Source: Spirochaetales bacterium
GTDB lineage: Bacteria; Spirochaetota; Spirochaetia; SZUA-6; DRHE01
Direction of reading: 5' to 3'
Length of the DNA stretch: 11,830 bases
Assembly (NCBI GenBank): GCA_016935715.1
Contig: JAFGQJ010000297.1
Span: 1-11,830 of the forward strand
The position numbers were made by a program, and so were the translations under genes. This document shows positions 1 to 5,389 of this stretch, piece after piece (position 1 is the first letter of the stretch; the number at the start of each line of letters is the position of its first letter). A model generated the notes under the pieces. It was not told where the DNA came from, ran no database searches, and saw only the letters and a list, made by a program, of their open reading frames with translations.

Positions 1-27
1 AAAATGGTAAAAATGGTAAAAATGTAC
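1..27. repeat. 9-bp tandem repeat at window edge
   Basis: The unit AAAATGGTA occurs at 1-9 and 10-18, followed by a diverged third copy at 19-27 (AAAATGTAC). The array may extend beyond the window. On the minus strand it gives spaced T5 tracts (TTTTTACCA) directly after a hairpin, so it may simply be the U-rich tail of a terminator. Confidence 0.6.
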
Positions 28-50
28 ACCTTTGAGGTGCCTATTTTTTT
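27..50. terminator. Small bidirectional terminator-like hairpin
   Basis: A perfect 5-bp stem CACCT/AGGTG (27-31 and 35-39) with loop TTG is followed on the plus strand by CCTA and seven T (44-50). On the minus strand it is followed by TACATTTTTACCATTTTT. The stem is short, so efficiency is uncertain. It would end minus-strand transcription from the DinB-fold gene (stop at 166), about 115 bases further on, and possibly a plus-strand gene entering from the left. Nothing coding was recognised between 51 and 165. A 6-bp hairpin AGCGTG-CTC-CACGCT lies at 98-112 without a T tract. Confidence 0.45.
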
Positions 51-165
51 CTCGAGATGTCTGTTTTTCCGCGGTGTCCGTTTTCTATAACGGGGATAGC
101 GTGCTCCACGCTTGCGGCGTCTCGGACATTTCGGCGATGATCTCCAAGGATCCGAGGCGTCCCGA

Positions 166-651
166 TTACCAGTCCCGAACCGCTGCACCCAGGAGCATCC
201 GGATGTCGACCAGCTGCCCAATATGGTACGAGTTGTGATCGATGACCAGGATCGCCTCCCGCAGCAGATTCTGCCCGCTGCCGTGGGCGAAGGGAACGAA
301 CAGATCGTTGCCCGTATCCCTGACCAGTCCGATCATGGCCTGCAGATCCTCCCGAAACGAGGCGATCACCCCCTGCCACTGTTCTTCATTCGAGGGCGCC
401 GCTGCCTTGGACCAGTACCCGGAAGGGTACTCCGGTGAGACGTGTCCGGGATTCCGGCAGAACTCCAGGATGTCCCACTGGGCGATGCGCAGGTGATACA
501 CCAGCTGCCAGGCCGTATGGGCCAGATTCGGCACCCGTTTGCCGGTCAAGGAGAAAGACAGCCCCTCCACGGCCGCATCGAAATCTATGTGAGCACCGTG
601 ACCCGACAGGTGAAAGGCCAGCTGCTCCCTCAGTTTTGCATCCTCGTTCAT
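166..651 (-). CDS. DinB-fold metalloprotein
   Basis: This encodes 161 residues and belongs by pattern to the DinB/YfiT-like four-helix-bundle family (DinB_2 type). These are small, usually metal-binding proteins, some of which act as thiol-dependent S-transferases; the exact substrate here is unknown. The family's metal triad is visible as H53 (in WQLVYHLRIAQWDIL) plus H139 and H143 (in IDHNSYHIGQL). The length is usual for the family. The start ATG at 651 was chosen because AAGGAGG lies 5 bases upstream (657-663) and the family homology begins there. An in-frame extension back to 924 would run into the divergent oxidase gene and is rejected. Stop is TAA at 166-168. The gene appears monocistronic, with an extended -10 just upstream. 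It is unrelated to DNA polymerase IV despite the family name. Confidence 0.85.
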   Translation of the reverse strand: MNEDAKLREQLAFHLSGHGAHIDFDAAVEGLSFSLTGKRVPNLAHTAWQLVYHLRIAQWDILEFCRNPGHVSPEYPSGYWSKAAAPSNEEQWQGVIASFREDLQAMIGLVRDTGNDLFVPFAHGSGQNLLREAILVIDHNSYHIGQLVDIRMLLGAAVRDW

Positions 652-656
652 CCCTG

Positions 657-663
657 CCTCCTT
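657..663 (-). promoter_or_regulatory. Shine-Dalgarno of the DinB-fold gene
   Basis: AAGGAGG on the minus strand ends 5 bases before the ATG at 651. It decides the start against the longer in-frame extension. Confidence 0.8.
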
Positions 664-670
664 GCCTTCG

Positions 671-679
671 ATTATCGCA
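671..679 (-). promoter_or_regulatory. Extended -10 promoter of the DinB-fold gene
   Basis: The minus strand reads TGCGATAAT, an extended -10 (TGn plus GATAAT, 5 of 6 matches to TATAAT). Transcription would start near 664, giving a leader of about 13 bases that contains the Shine-Dalgarno. No good -35 was seen, as is usual for extended -10 promoters. It lies next to an inverted repeat CGGGCGG (680-686) / CCGCCCG (707-713), which could be an operator. Confidence 0.5.
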
Positions 680-745
680 CGGGCGGCAGGGGAGAGTAAA
701 TCTTGCCCGCCCGAGATCCGCGAAGTCGCGGGGGGTCGGAGGGGC

Positions 746-774
746 TTGTCCCGGGGCCCGTGGAACACTATGAT
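746..774 (+). promoter_or_regulatory. Sigma70-like promoter of the FAD oxidase gene
   Basis: TTGTCC (746-751), a 17-base spacer and TATGAT (769-774, 5 of 6 matches to the -10 consensus). The predicted transcription start is at about 781-783, which coincides with the GTG codon at 782. The alternative ATG codons at 770 and 773 lie inside the -10 box. A perfect CCGCGA-AG-TCGCGG hairpin sits just upstream at 718-731. Confidence 0.5.
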
Positions 775-781
775 GGGGCTC

Positions 782-1897
782 GTGGACCGAGTGGATATCG
801 TCATCATCGGTGCCGGCGTCGTGGGCTTGGCGATCGCCGAGCTCCTTGCACGCACCAGGAGAGGCTCGGAGATCGTGGTGTTGGAACGCCACGACGGCTT
901 CGGGCGGGAAACCTCCTCGCGCAACAGCGAGGTGATTCATGCCGGCCTGTACTACAGGGAAGATCTTCTCAAAACCAGGCTCTGCATCCAGGGCAATCCG
1001 ATGCTCTACGAGCTGTGCAGCAAAGAAGGGATACCGCACAGGAAGACCGGGAAAATCATCCTGGCCACGGACGAAGCCGAGCAGGAGCAGCTGCACGGCA
1101 TCTTCCGGCAGGCGCAGACCAACGGCGCGGCCGGTGTGTGCATGATCAGCCGGGAGGAAGTGCAGACCCTGGAGCCGTACGTCTTCGGGCTGTGCGGATT
1201 GTACAGCCCGGAAAGCGGGATCGTGGATTCCCACCAGCTCATGAAATATTTCGAACAGACCGCCCAATCCCTGGGGGCCACGGTGGCCTACGGGACGGAG
1301 GTGATCGCCCTGGAGAAGAGCGTCGACGGCTACGTCGTGGAGGTCAGCGACGCCGACGGGGAGCCGCTACAGCTTGAAAGCGGGGTGCTCATCAACTCTG
1401 CCGGGCTGTGGGCCGACAGGGTCGCCGGGATGGCCGGGATCGATCTCGATGGGGAAGGCTACCGGATCTACCCCTGCAAGGGCGAGTACTTCAGCGTCTC
1501 CAGCCGCCACCAGGGCAAATTGGAACGCCTGGTCTACCCCACTCCCTCACCGATCCACCTGGGAGCACATGCGGTATTGAGCCTGGACGACCGCCTGAAG
1601 ATCGGCCCCAACGCCGTGTATGTCGACGAGATCTCCTACGATGTGGATGAGGCCCGGCTGGAATCCTTCTTCACGAAGGCGAAGCGGTTCCTTCCCTTCC
1701 TGGAGCTCGACGACCTGGCCCCGGATATGGCCGGCATACGCCCCAAACTCTACCGTCAGGGGGAGCCCTTCCGGGATTTCATCATCCGCGAGGAGGGAGA
1801 CCGCGGCCTCTCCGGCCTGATCAACCTGGTGGGAATCGAATCCCCCGGATTGACCTCGTGCATGGCGATCGCCCAGGCCGTGGACAAGCTCCTATAG
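782..1897 (+). CDS. lhgO: FAD-dependent L-2-hydroxyglutarate oxidase-like protein
   Basis: This encodes about 371 residues of the D-amino-acid-oxidase (DAO) flavoprotein superfamily, closest by pattern to L-2-hydroxyglutarate dehydrogenase/oxidase. That enzyme oxidises L-2-hydroxyglutarate to 2-oxoglutarate and passes electrons to the quinone pool or oxygen. The Rossmann FAD motif IIGAGVVGLA is at residues 8-17, with the ribose-binding acidic residue E35 in VVLERHD. The family signature RNSEVIHAGLYY is at 47-58 and a C-terminal GIESPGLTSC motif is present. No membrane segment is evident. The GTG at 782 is preferred because it gives the usual short lead to the FAD motif and sits at the predicted transcript start. 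ATG at 770 or 773 gives four or three extra residues, and no Shine-Dalgarno supports any of them. Substrate assignment within the family is moderate. The 3' end overlaps the convergent regulator gene by 6 bases. Confidence 0.85.
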   Translation: MDRVDIVIIGAGVVGLAIAELLARTRRGSEIVVLERHDGFGRETSSRNSEVIHAGLYYREDLLKTRLCIQGNPMLYELCSKEGIPHRKTGKIILATDEAEQEQLHGIFRQAQTNGAAGVCMISREEVQTLEPYVFGLCGLYSPESGIVDSHQLMKYFEQTAQSLGATVAYGTEVIALEKSVDGYVVEVSDADGEPLQLESGVLINSAGLWADRVAGMAGIDLDGEGYRIYPCKGEYFSVSSRHQGKLERLVYPTPSPIHLGAHAVLSLDDRLKIGPNAVYVDEISYDVDEARLESFFTKAKRFLPFLELDDLAPDMAGIRPKLYRQGEPFRDFIIREEGDRGLSGLINLVGIESPGLTSCMAIAQAVDKLL

Positions 1898-3211
1898 ATC
1901 GATTCCGAAATGCCTGATTTTGTTGAGCAGGGTCCGTCGGGTGATTCCCAGCTCCTCGGCGGCCCGGGTTCGGTTGCCTTCCCAGCGGTGCAGGGCCTCT
2001 ATGACCGCCTGCTTCTCCAGATTCTTCAGGGTCGCCGGGCGGGGCAGCGGGGCCCGATCACTCTGCGGAAGGGATAGGTCCGAGGCGGAGAGGGTGTCGC
2101 CCTCGGCGAAGATCAGGGCCCGTTCCAGGAGATTTTCCAGTTCCCTCACATTCCCGGGAAAGGAGTAGCGCCGCAGCTGCTCCAGCGCCTGCCCGTCCAC
2201 CTGGCGCACGCTCCTGCCCACCTTCAGGTTGAGCCTGCGCAGCAGCTGACCGACGAGCAGCGGCAGGTCGTCGATGCGTTCCCGCAGGGGAGGAACGGTC
2301 AGATGGATCACGTTCAGACGGTAGTACAGGTCCTCCCGGAACGCCTTCTCCCTCACCCGCTCCTGCAGGTCCTGGTTGCTCGCGGCGATGATCCGCACAT
2401 CCACCGGGATCAGGTCCGTCGCCCCCAGCCTCTGCACTTTCTTGTCCTGCAACACCCTCAGCAGCTTGACCTGCAGCTGCAGAGGCATCTCCCCGATCTC
2501 ATCGAGAAACAGGGTTCCTCCCGAAGCCACCTCGAACAGACCCACCTTGCGTCGCTCCGCCCCGGTGAAGGCTCCGCGCTCGTATCCGAACAATTCGCTC
2601 TCCAGAAGGGTCTCCGGCAATCCGCCCAAGTTCACGGGAATGAAGGGGCTCTCCGAGCGGGAGGAGCAGCTGTGCATCAACCGGGCGATCACCTCTTTGC
2701 CGGTTCCGCTCTCCCCGGTGATCAGAACCGTCGATGGAGTATCGGCCACCTTCACGATGGTTCTGCGGATTTCGATCATCTGCGGGGAGCTGCCCAGATT
2801 TTCGATCTCCATCCGCTCGCGATCTCTTCCCAGCTCCACCTGATCCCGCACCCTCTGGTTCTCCACGATCTTTTCCAGCCGCACGATCAGCTCCTCCGGG
2901 TCGAAGGGCTTGACGATGTAGTCCTGGGCACCGAGCTTCATGGCCTCCACCGCGTCCCGGACCTCCCCGTAGGCGGAAATCATGATCACGGGCAACCGCC
3001 GGCCTTCCTCGTGTATCCACTTCAGAAGCTCCAGGCCGTCCATGCCCGGCATGCGCAGATCGATGATTCCCGCCGAGAATACCTGCTCCTGCAGCAGACG
3101 CCTGGCGGACAGGCCGTTCTCCGCGGTCATGGTTTCGATGTTTTCGCCCTCCAGGTACCGCTTGATCGAATCGCGGATGTTTTTTTCGTCGTCTACGACC
3201 AGTACTCTCAT
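1892..3211 (-). CDS. NtrC-family sigma54-dependent response regulator
   Basis: This encodes 439 residues with the classic three-domain layout. The receiver domain (1-120) has the acidic pair D7/D8, phospho-acceptor D51 (IIDLRMPGMDG), S79 and K101. The AAA+ activator domain (about 140-370) has Walker A GESGTGKE (166-173), the sigma54-contact loop GAFTGA (213-218), Walker B TLFLDE (233-238) and arginine-finger region LRER. A Fis-type helix-turn-helix lies at about 395-439 (NRTRAAEELGITRRTLLNKI). All residues needed for sigma54 activation are present. The start ATG at 3211 overlaps the kinase stop as ATGA, so the two are translationally coupled cognate partners. Architecture and length match ZraR/HydG and AtoC types. 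The likely target is the sigma54 promoter at 5226-5241 (inference). Stop TAG is at 1892-1894, with no terminator visible after it. Confidence 0.95.
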   Translation of the reverse strand: MRVLVVDDEKNIRDSIKRYLEGENIETMTAENGLSARRLLQEQVFSAGIIDLRMPGMDGLELLKWIHEEGRRLPVIMISAYGEVRDAVEAMKLGAQDYIVKPFDPEELIVRLEKIVENQRVRDQVELGRDRERMEIENLGSSPQMIEIRRTIVKVADTPSTVLITGESGTGKEVIARLMHSCSSRSESPFIPVNLGGLPETLLESELFGYERGAFTGAERRKVGLFEVASGGTLFLDEIGEMPLQLQVKLLRVLQDKKVQRLGATDLIPVDVRIIAASNQDLQERVREKAFREDLYYRLNVIHLTVPPLRERIDDLPLLVGQLLRRLNLKVGRSVRQVDGQALEQLRRYSFPGNVRELENLLERALIFAEGDTLSASDLSLPQSDRAPLPRPATLKNLEKQAVIEALHRWEGNRTRAAEELGITRRTLLNKIRHFGIDL

Positions 3212-4497
3212 GAGCTGCCTCGGCGTGGACTGCCCGCGGGAAGCAGGATCCGTGCCTCCGTGCCGCCTCCCCTCCTGTTGGAAATCCTCAGCTCGCCGCC
3301 GGCCGCCTCCACGAAGCGCCTGGTGATGGCCAGCCCCACGCCCGAGCCGCTGGCCTTGCTGCTGAAGAAGGGATCGAAGATCTTGTCGCCGGCATCTTCG
3401 GGGATCCCCTCCCCCCGATCCAGAACCGCTATCTCGACGCGGTTCCGCGATCTCTCGACCGTGATTTCCACCGGCGGAGCTTCCGTGTTTTCCGCCTGGC
3501 TCTCCAGCGCGTTGTTGAGCAGGTTCTGCAGCACAGAACGCAGGCGCTGCCCGTCGAAACGGATCTGGATCTCCGCTTCCGCCGCGTTGGCATAGGAGAT
3601 CTGCCGGTCGTAGCGCAGGATCATGTCCCGGAGGAAGGAATCCAGCCCGATCGTCTCCGGCCGGCCCAGCGGGTCCCGGAGAAAATCACCTATCCTGTCG
3701 GTGAGCAGGCTGAGGCGGGACACCTCCTCTTCGATGATGCGCAGCTCCTCCCGATTCACCCGGGGCAGGCTCTTGCGCAGGATGCCGGTCTGGATGCGGA
3801 TCGCGCTGAGGGGATTCTTGATCTCGTGGGACAGGGTGCGGCTGGCCTCTCCAAGGCGGGCGAGCTGCTGCTGCCGGGCCAGTTTTCGCCGATACAGGCT
3901 GTTCTTGTGGTACAGGTAGCCGACCAGGCCCATGACCAGCAGGATCAGAATAGGAGCCACATGACCGGCGGTCTTGAAGATCCGGCGGGAGGTCCAGTAT
4001 TCCTCCACGTTGAGCTCGAGGAACAGGAGCTGCAGGTTCTCCGGCCTCATCATATGGGGCATTTGGGGCGTTCTCCGATGCATATCCATCGAACCTGGGA
4101 ACATCCCGATCCACCGGATCAGGGTGAGGGTTTTTCTCTGCTCGTGGAAGCGCACGATCGGGGAGTCCATGGGACCTCTCTCGCCGAGGTCGCCCGGAAC
4201 ACGCAGAACGGCTGGGGCGCTGCCAAAGCGCTGCAGCTCGGTTCCCCGGCCGGTGTAGATCCCGAACCCCACGATTCTCCGCTGCAGGGATTCGATGTCC
4301 GGAGCGGATCCGTCCCGGGTCGCCTCCATCAGGGCCGCCGCGATCCGCTGGGCTTCGTACTCCTGCAGGAGGCTCTCCCGCCTGCTTCTTCCGGAGAGCA
4401 GCACCAGGACCAGCACCGTGATGGTCAGGAACAGGGCGAGCAGGAAAACGAAGAACAGCAGCTCCTCTTTTACGAAACGTCCCAGTCCTCGAATCAA
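3208..4497 (-). CDS. Membrane sensor histidine kinase
   Basis: This encodes 429 residues. Transmembrane helices are at about 13-35 and 179-195, bounding an extracytoplasmic sensor region of about 140 residues. A HisKA domain follows with phospho-acceptor H224 (TLSHEIKNPLSAI), then an HATPase_c domain with N box QNLLNNALES (324-333), G1 DRGEG (360-364), F box FDPFF (374-378) and G2 GSGVGLA (384-390). The order matches ZraS/NtrB-like kinases that pair with NtrC regulators. No PAS or clear HAMP domain is seen. The sensor region carries a Met/His-rich patch at 132-150 (six Met, two His), suggesting metal or envelope sensing. The start is TTG at 4497: an in-frame TAA lies immediately upstream, GGAG lies 8 bases upstream, and the next Met is beyond the first helix. 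It is co-transcribed with the regulator through a 4-base overlap. Confidence 0.94.
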   Translation of the reverse strand: MIRGLGRFVKEELLFFVFLLALFLTITVLVLVLLSGRSRRESLLQEYEAQRIAAALMEATRDGSAPDIESLQRRIVGFGIYTGRGTELQRFGSAPAVLRVPGDLGERGPMDSPIVRFHEQRKTLTLIRWIGMFPGSMDMHRRTPQMPHMMRPENLQLLFLELNVEEYWTSRRIFKTAGHVAPILILLVMGLVGYLYHKNSLYRRKLARQQQLARLGEASRTLSHEIKNPLSAIRIQTGILRKSLPRVNREELRIIEEEVSRLSLLTDRIGDFLRDPLGRPETIGLDSFLRDMILRYDRQISYANAAEAEIQIRFDGQRLRSVLQNLLNNALESQAENTEAPPVEITVERSRNRVEIAVLDRGEGIPEDAGDKIFDPFFSSKASGSGVGLAITRRFVEAAGGELRISNRRGGGTEARILLPAGSPRRGSS

Positions 4498-4505
4498 TTA
4501 TCGTA

Positions 4506-4509
4506 CTCC
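4506..4509 (-). promoter_or_regulatory. Shine-Dalgarno for the kinase TTG start
   Basis: GGAG on the minus strand with an 8-base spacer to TTG at 4497. Together with the in-frame TAA directly before the TTG, it fixes the unusual start codon. Confidence 0.65.
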
Positions 4510-4510
4510 G

Positions 4511-4531
4511 ATTGTAGATTGTAGATTGTAG
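4511..4531 (-). repeat. Three tandem 7-bp repeats, each a -10-like box
   Basis: ATTGTAG occurs exactly three times in tandem (4511-4517, 4518-4524, 4525-4531). On the minus strand this reads CTACAAT three times, so TACAAT (5 of 6 to TATAAT) recurs every 7 bases just upstream of the kinase start. Confidence 0.9.
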
Positions 4532-4546
4532 CTTCCGGGCAAACAA
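4518..4546 (-). promoter_or_regulatory. Sigma70-like promoter of the kinase-regulator operon
   Basis: The minus strand shows TTGTTT (4546-4541), exactly 17 bases, then TACAAT (4523-4518), the middle of three tandem TACAAT boxes. Predicted start is near 4511, leaving a leader of about 14 bases with the GGAG Shine-Dalgarno. It lies just downstream of the terminator at 4551-4585, so the operon can be expressed independently of the exported-protein gene. Confidence 0.5.
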
Positions 4547-4550
4547 GAGA

Positions 4551-4585
4551 AAAGGCCGCGCAGCCCCGATCGGCTGCGGGCCTTT
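4551..4585 (-). terminator. Strong intrinsic terminator between exported protein and kinase genes
   Basis: The left arm AAAGGCC-G-CGCAGCC (4551-4565, one bulged G at 4558) pairs with GGCTGCGGGCCTTT (4572-4585) around the 6-base loop CCGATC. This makes 14 pairs with one bulge. On the minus strand the stem ends in TTTTCTCTTGTTT, a U-rich tail. It is only weakly U-rich on the plus strand. It should end transcripts from the sigma54 promoter before they enter the kinase gene. The lower stem can alternatively pair with 4594-4599. Confidence 0.75.
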
Positions 4586-4639
4586 ATCTATGGTAAAGGG
4601 GGACCTAGAGTGTGCCCCGTGTGCGCAAACCCGGGAGGG

Positions 4640-5161
4640 CTACCACCTGCGACCCCAGTCGCGGGGATCCCGGTCACCGTAGCCGTACGGCCTCCTGCCC
4701 GGCCTCATCATTCCCATGCCTCCGTGCGGACCCATGAAGCCGCCGCGAAAGCCTTCGGCCTGCAGATCGTACTCCTGGCCGTCGATCACCGCCTTCGTCA
4801 CCCAGATGTGAACTTCCTCTTCATCCTCGCCCTCGCAGCAGGGCATGCCCTCTACAGTATAGCCCTCTATGGTAACGGTCTGCCCCTCTTCCAGGTCCAG
4901 GTCATAGGCGTAGAAGCGGGGCACCAGCAGCTCGTATTCCATGCCGCCGCTTTCCAGCTCCGGATGCATACGGTTCTCGAAGTACAGCTGCCCGGTCACG
5001 CGGATGGTCTCCTCGGAGAGCTCCGGCGCATCCCCGGGGGGCACGCGCCGCCAATCGGGCCGGGTCGGCTCCGGCTGCTGTTCCTTGTTCCCGGAGGCGA
5101 ACACACCCCCGGCGGCGACACCCGCGATCACCAGCATCACAACGATCCTCTTGACGTTCAT
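4640..5161 (-). CDS. Small exported Met/His/Gly-tailed protein, possible metal binder
   Basis: This encodes 173 residues of no recognised family. Residues 1-22 are a signal peptide (MNVKR, then a hydrophobic run) with likely cleavage at VFA|SGNKE; there is no lipobox Cys. A Pro/charged linker follows, then about 50-135 looks beta-rich and OB-fold-like (IRVTGQLYFENR, VTIEGYTVEG, EEEVHIWVTKAVIDGQEYDL). It contains adjacent Cys108-Cys109 before an acidic run. The tail from about 137 is Gly/Met/His-rich (FMGPHGGMGMMRPG) and ends with aromatic/Arg residues. Cys pair, acidic run and Met/His tail suggest metal binding (inference). The start ATG has GGAGG 5 bases upstream. A sigma54 promoter lies in front and the kinase-regulator operon is just downstream, a ZraP-like position, although the sequence is not the helical LTxxQ ZraP/CpxP type. 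Confidence 0.8.
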   Translation of the reverse strand: MNVKRIVVMLVIAGVAAGGVFASGNKEQQPEPTRPDWRRVPPGDAPELSEETIRVTGQLYFENRMHPELESGGMEYELLVPRFYAYDLDLEEGQTVTIEGYTVEGMPCCEGEDEEEVHIWVTKAVIDGQEYDLQAEGFRGGFMGPHGGMGMMRPGRRPYGYGDRDPRDWGRRW

Positions 5162-5166
5162 AGCAC

Positions 5167-5171
5167 CCTCC
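5167..5171 (-). promoter_or_regulatory. Shine-Dalgarno of the exported-protein gene
   Basis: GGAGG on the minus strand, 5 bases before the ATG at 5161. Confidence 0.75.
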
Positions 5172-5185
5172 GTATCGTTTTGTTT

Positions 5186-5212
5186 TTTTCGTCGTGCGTC
5201 TTTTCGTCGTGC
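5186..5212 (-). repeat. 12-bp direct repeat in the leader of the exported-protein gene
   Basis: The minus strand reads GCACGACGAAAA twice, at 5212-5201 and 5197-5186, with a 15-base period. The first copy begins just after the predicted sigma54 transcription start (about 5215). The GCACGA core also recurs in the palindrome at 5227-5239. Confidence 0.85.
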
Positions 5213-5225
5213 ACATCATTGAACA

Positions 5226-5241
5226 AGCACGAATCGTGCCA
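5226..5241 (-). promoter_or_regulatory. Sigma54 (-24/-12) promoter
   Basis: The minus strand reads TGGCACG-ATTC-GTGCT. The -24 element matches the TGGCACG consensus perfectly, the spacer is the required 4 bases, and the -12 element has one mismatch to TTGCT with the essential GC kept. The predicted start is near 5215, giving a leader of about 54 bases to the ATG at 5161. A nearby NtrC-class activator with intact GAFTGA supports it. The core GCACGA-A-TCGTGC (5227-5239) is also a perfect 13-base palindrome. Confidence 0.8.
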
Positions 5242-5288
5242 TACTCGGGGACGATCGGGAGGTTTATCCGCATGGCTTGTGCGTGCAT

Positions 5289-5348
5289 CCTGGAAACTTT
5301 CCACCCAGGGGGCCGCGTTTCCAGTCCGCGGGTGGGAAAATCTTTCCC
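5289..5348. promoter_or_regulatory. Inverted repeats resembling enhancer sites for the NtrC-type regulator
   Basis: TGGAAA-C-TTTCCA lies at 5291-5303 (within CCTGG...CCAGG, 5289-5309), a half site TTTCCA at 5318-5323, and GGGAAA-ATC-TTTCCC at 5334-5348. Their centres are about 82 and 126 bases upstream of the predicted sigma54 start, the usual range for bacterial enhancer-binding proteins. The two palindromes are 44 bases apart, about four helical turns. Binding by the regulator at 1892-3211 is inferred from context. Confidence 0.5.
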
Positions 5349-5364
5349 GCAGCCCGAAAGTGAG

Positions 5365-5387
5365 AAAAACTTGCGCACCGCGGCGCA
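5365..5387 (-). terminator. Intrinsic terminator after the P-type ATPase gene
   Basis: On the minus strand, TGCGC-N6-GCGCA (5387-5372) is followed by AG and TTTTT (5369-5365), starting three bases after the ATPase stop codon. The stem is short but GC-rich. It separates the ATPase transcript from the sigma54 unit. Confidence 0.55.
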
Positions 5388-5389
5388 TC

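Noticed and set aside
1..27. Short tandem repeats considered as a CRISPR array or satellite
   Set aside because: Nine-base units without spacers; best read as a low-complexity terminator tail at the edge.
662..781. Start of the FAD oxidase at 662
   Set aside because: The extension spans the DinB promoter region and would add 40 residues not seen before the FAD motif in this family.
166..924. Longer form of the DinB-fold protein starting at 924
   Set aside because: The extra 91 residues would overlap the divergent oxidase gene and are unlike the family; ATG 651 has a perfect Shine-Dalgarno.
2303..3595. Plus-strand open frame of 430 codons opposite the regulator and kinase genes
   Set aside because: Antisense to strong REC/AAA+/kinase motifs; no domain and no Shine-Dalgarno.
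4640..5161. Exported protein as a lipoprotein
   Set aside because: There is no Cys after the hydrophobic stretch; the only Cys residues are 108-109. Cleavage at VFA|S by ordinary signal peptidase is more likely.
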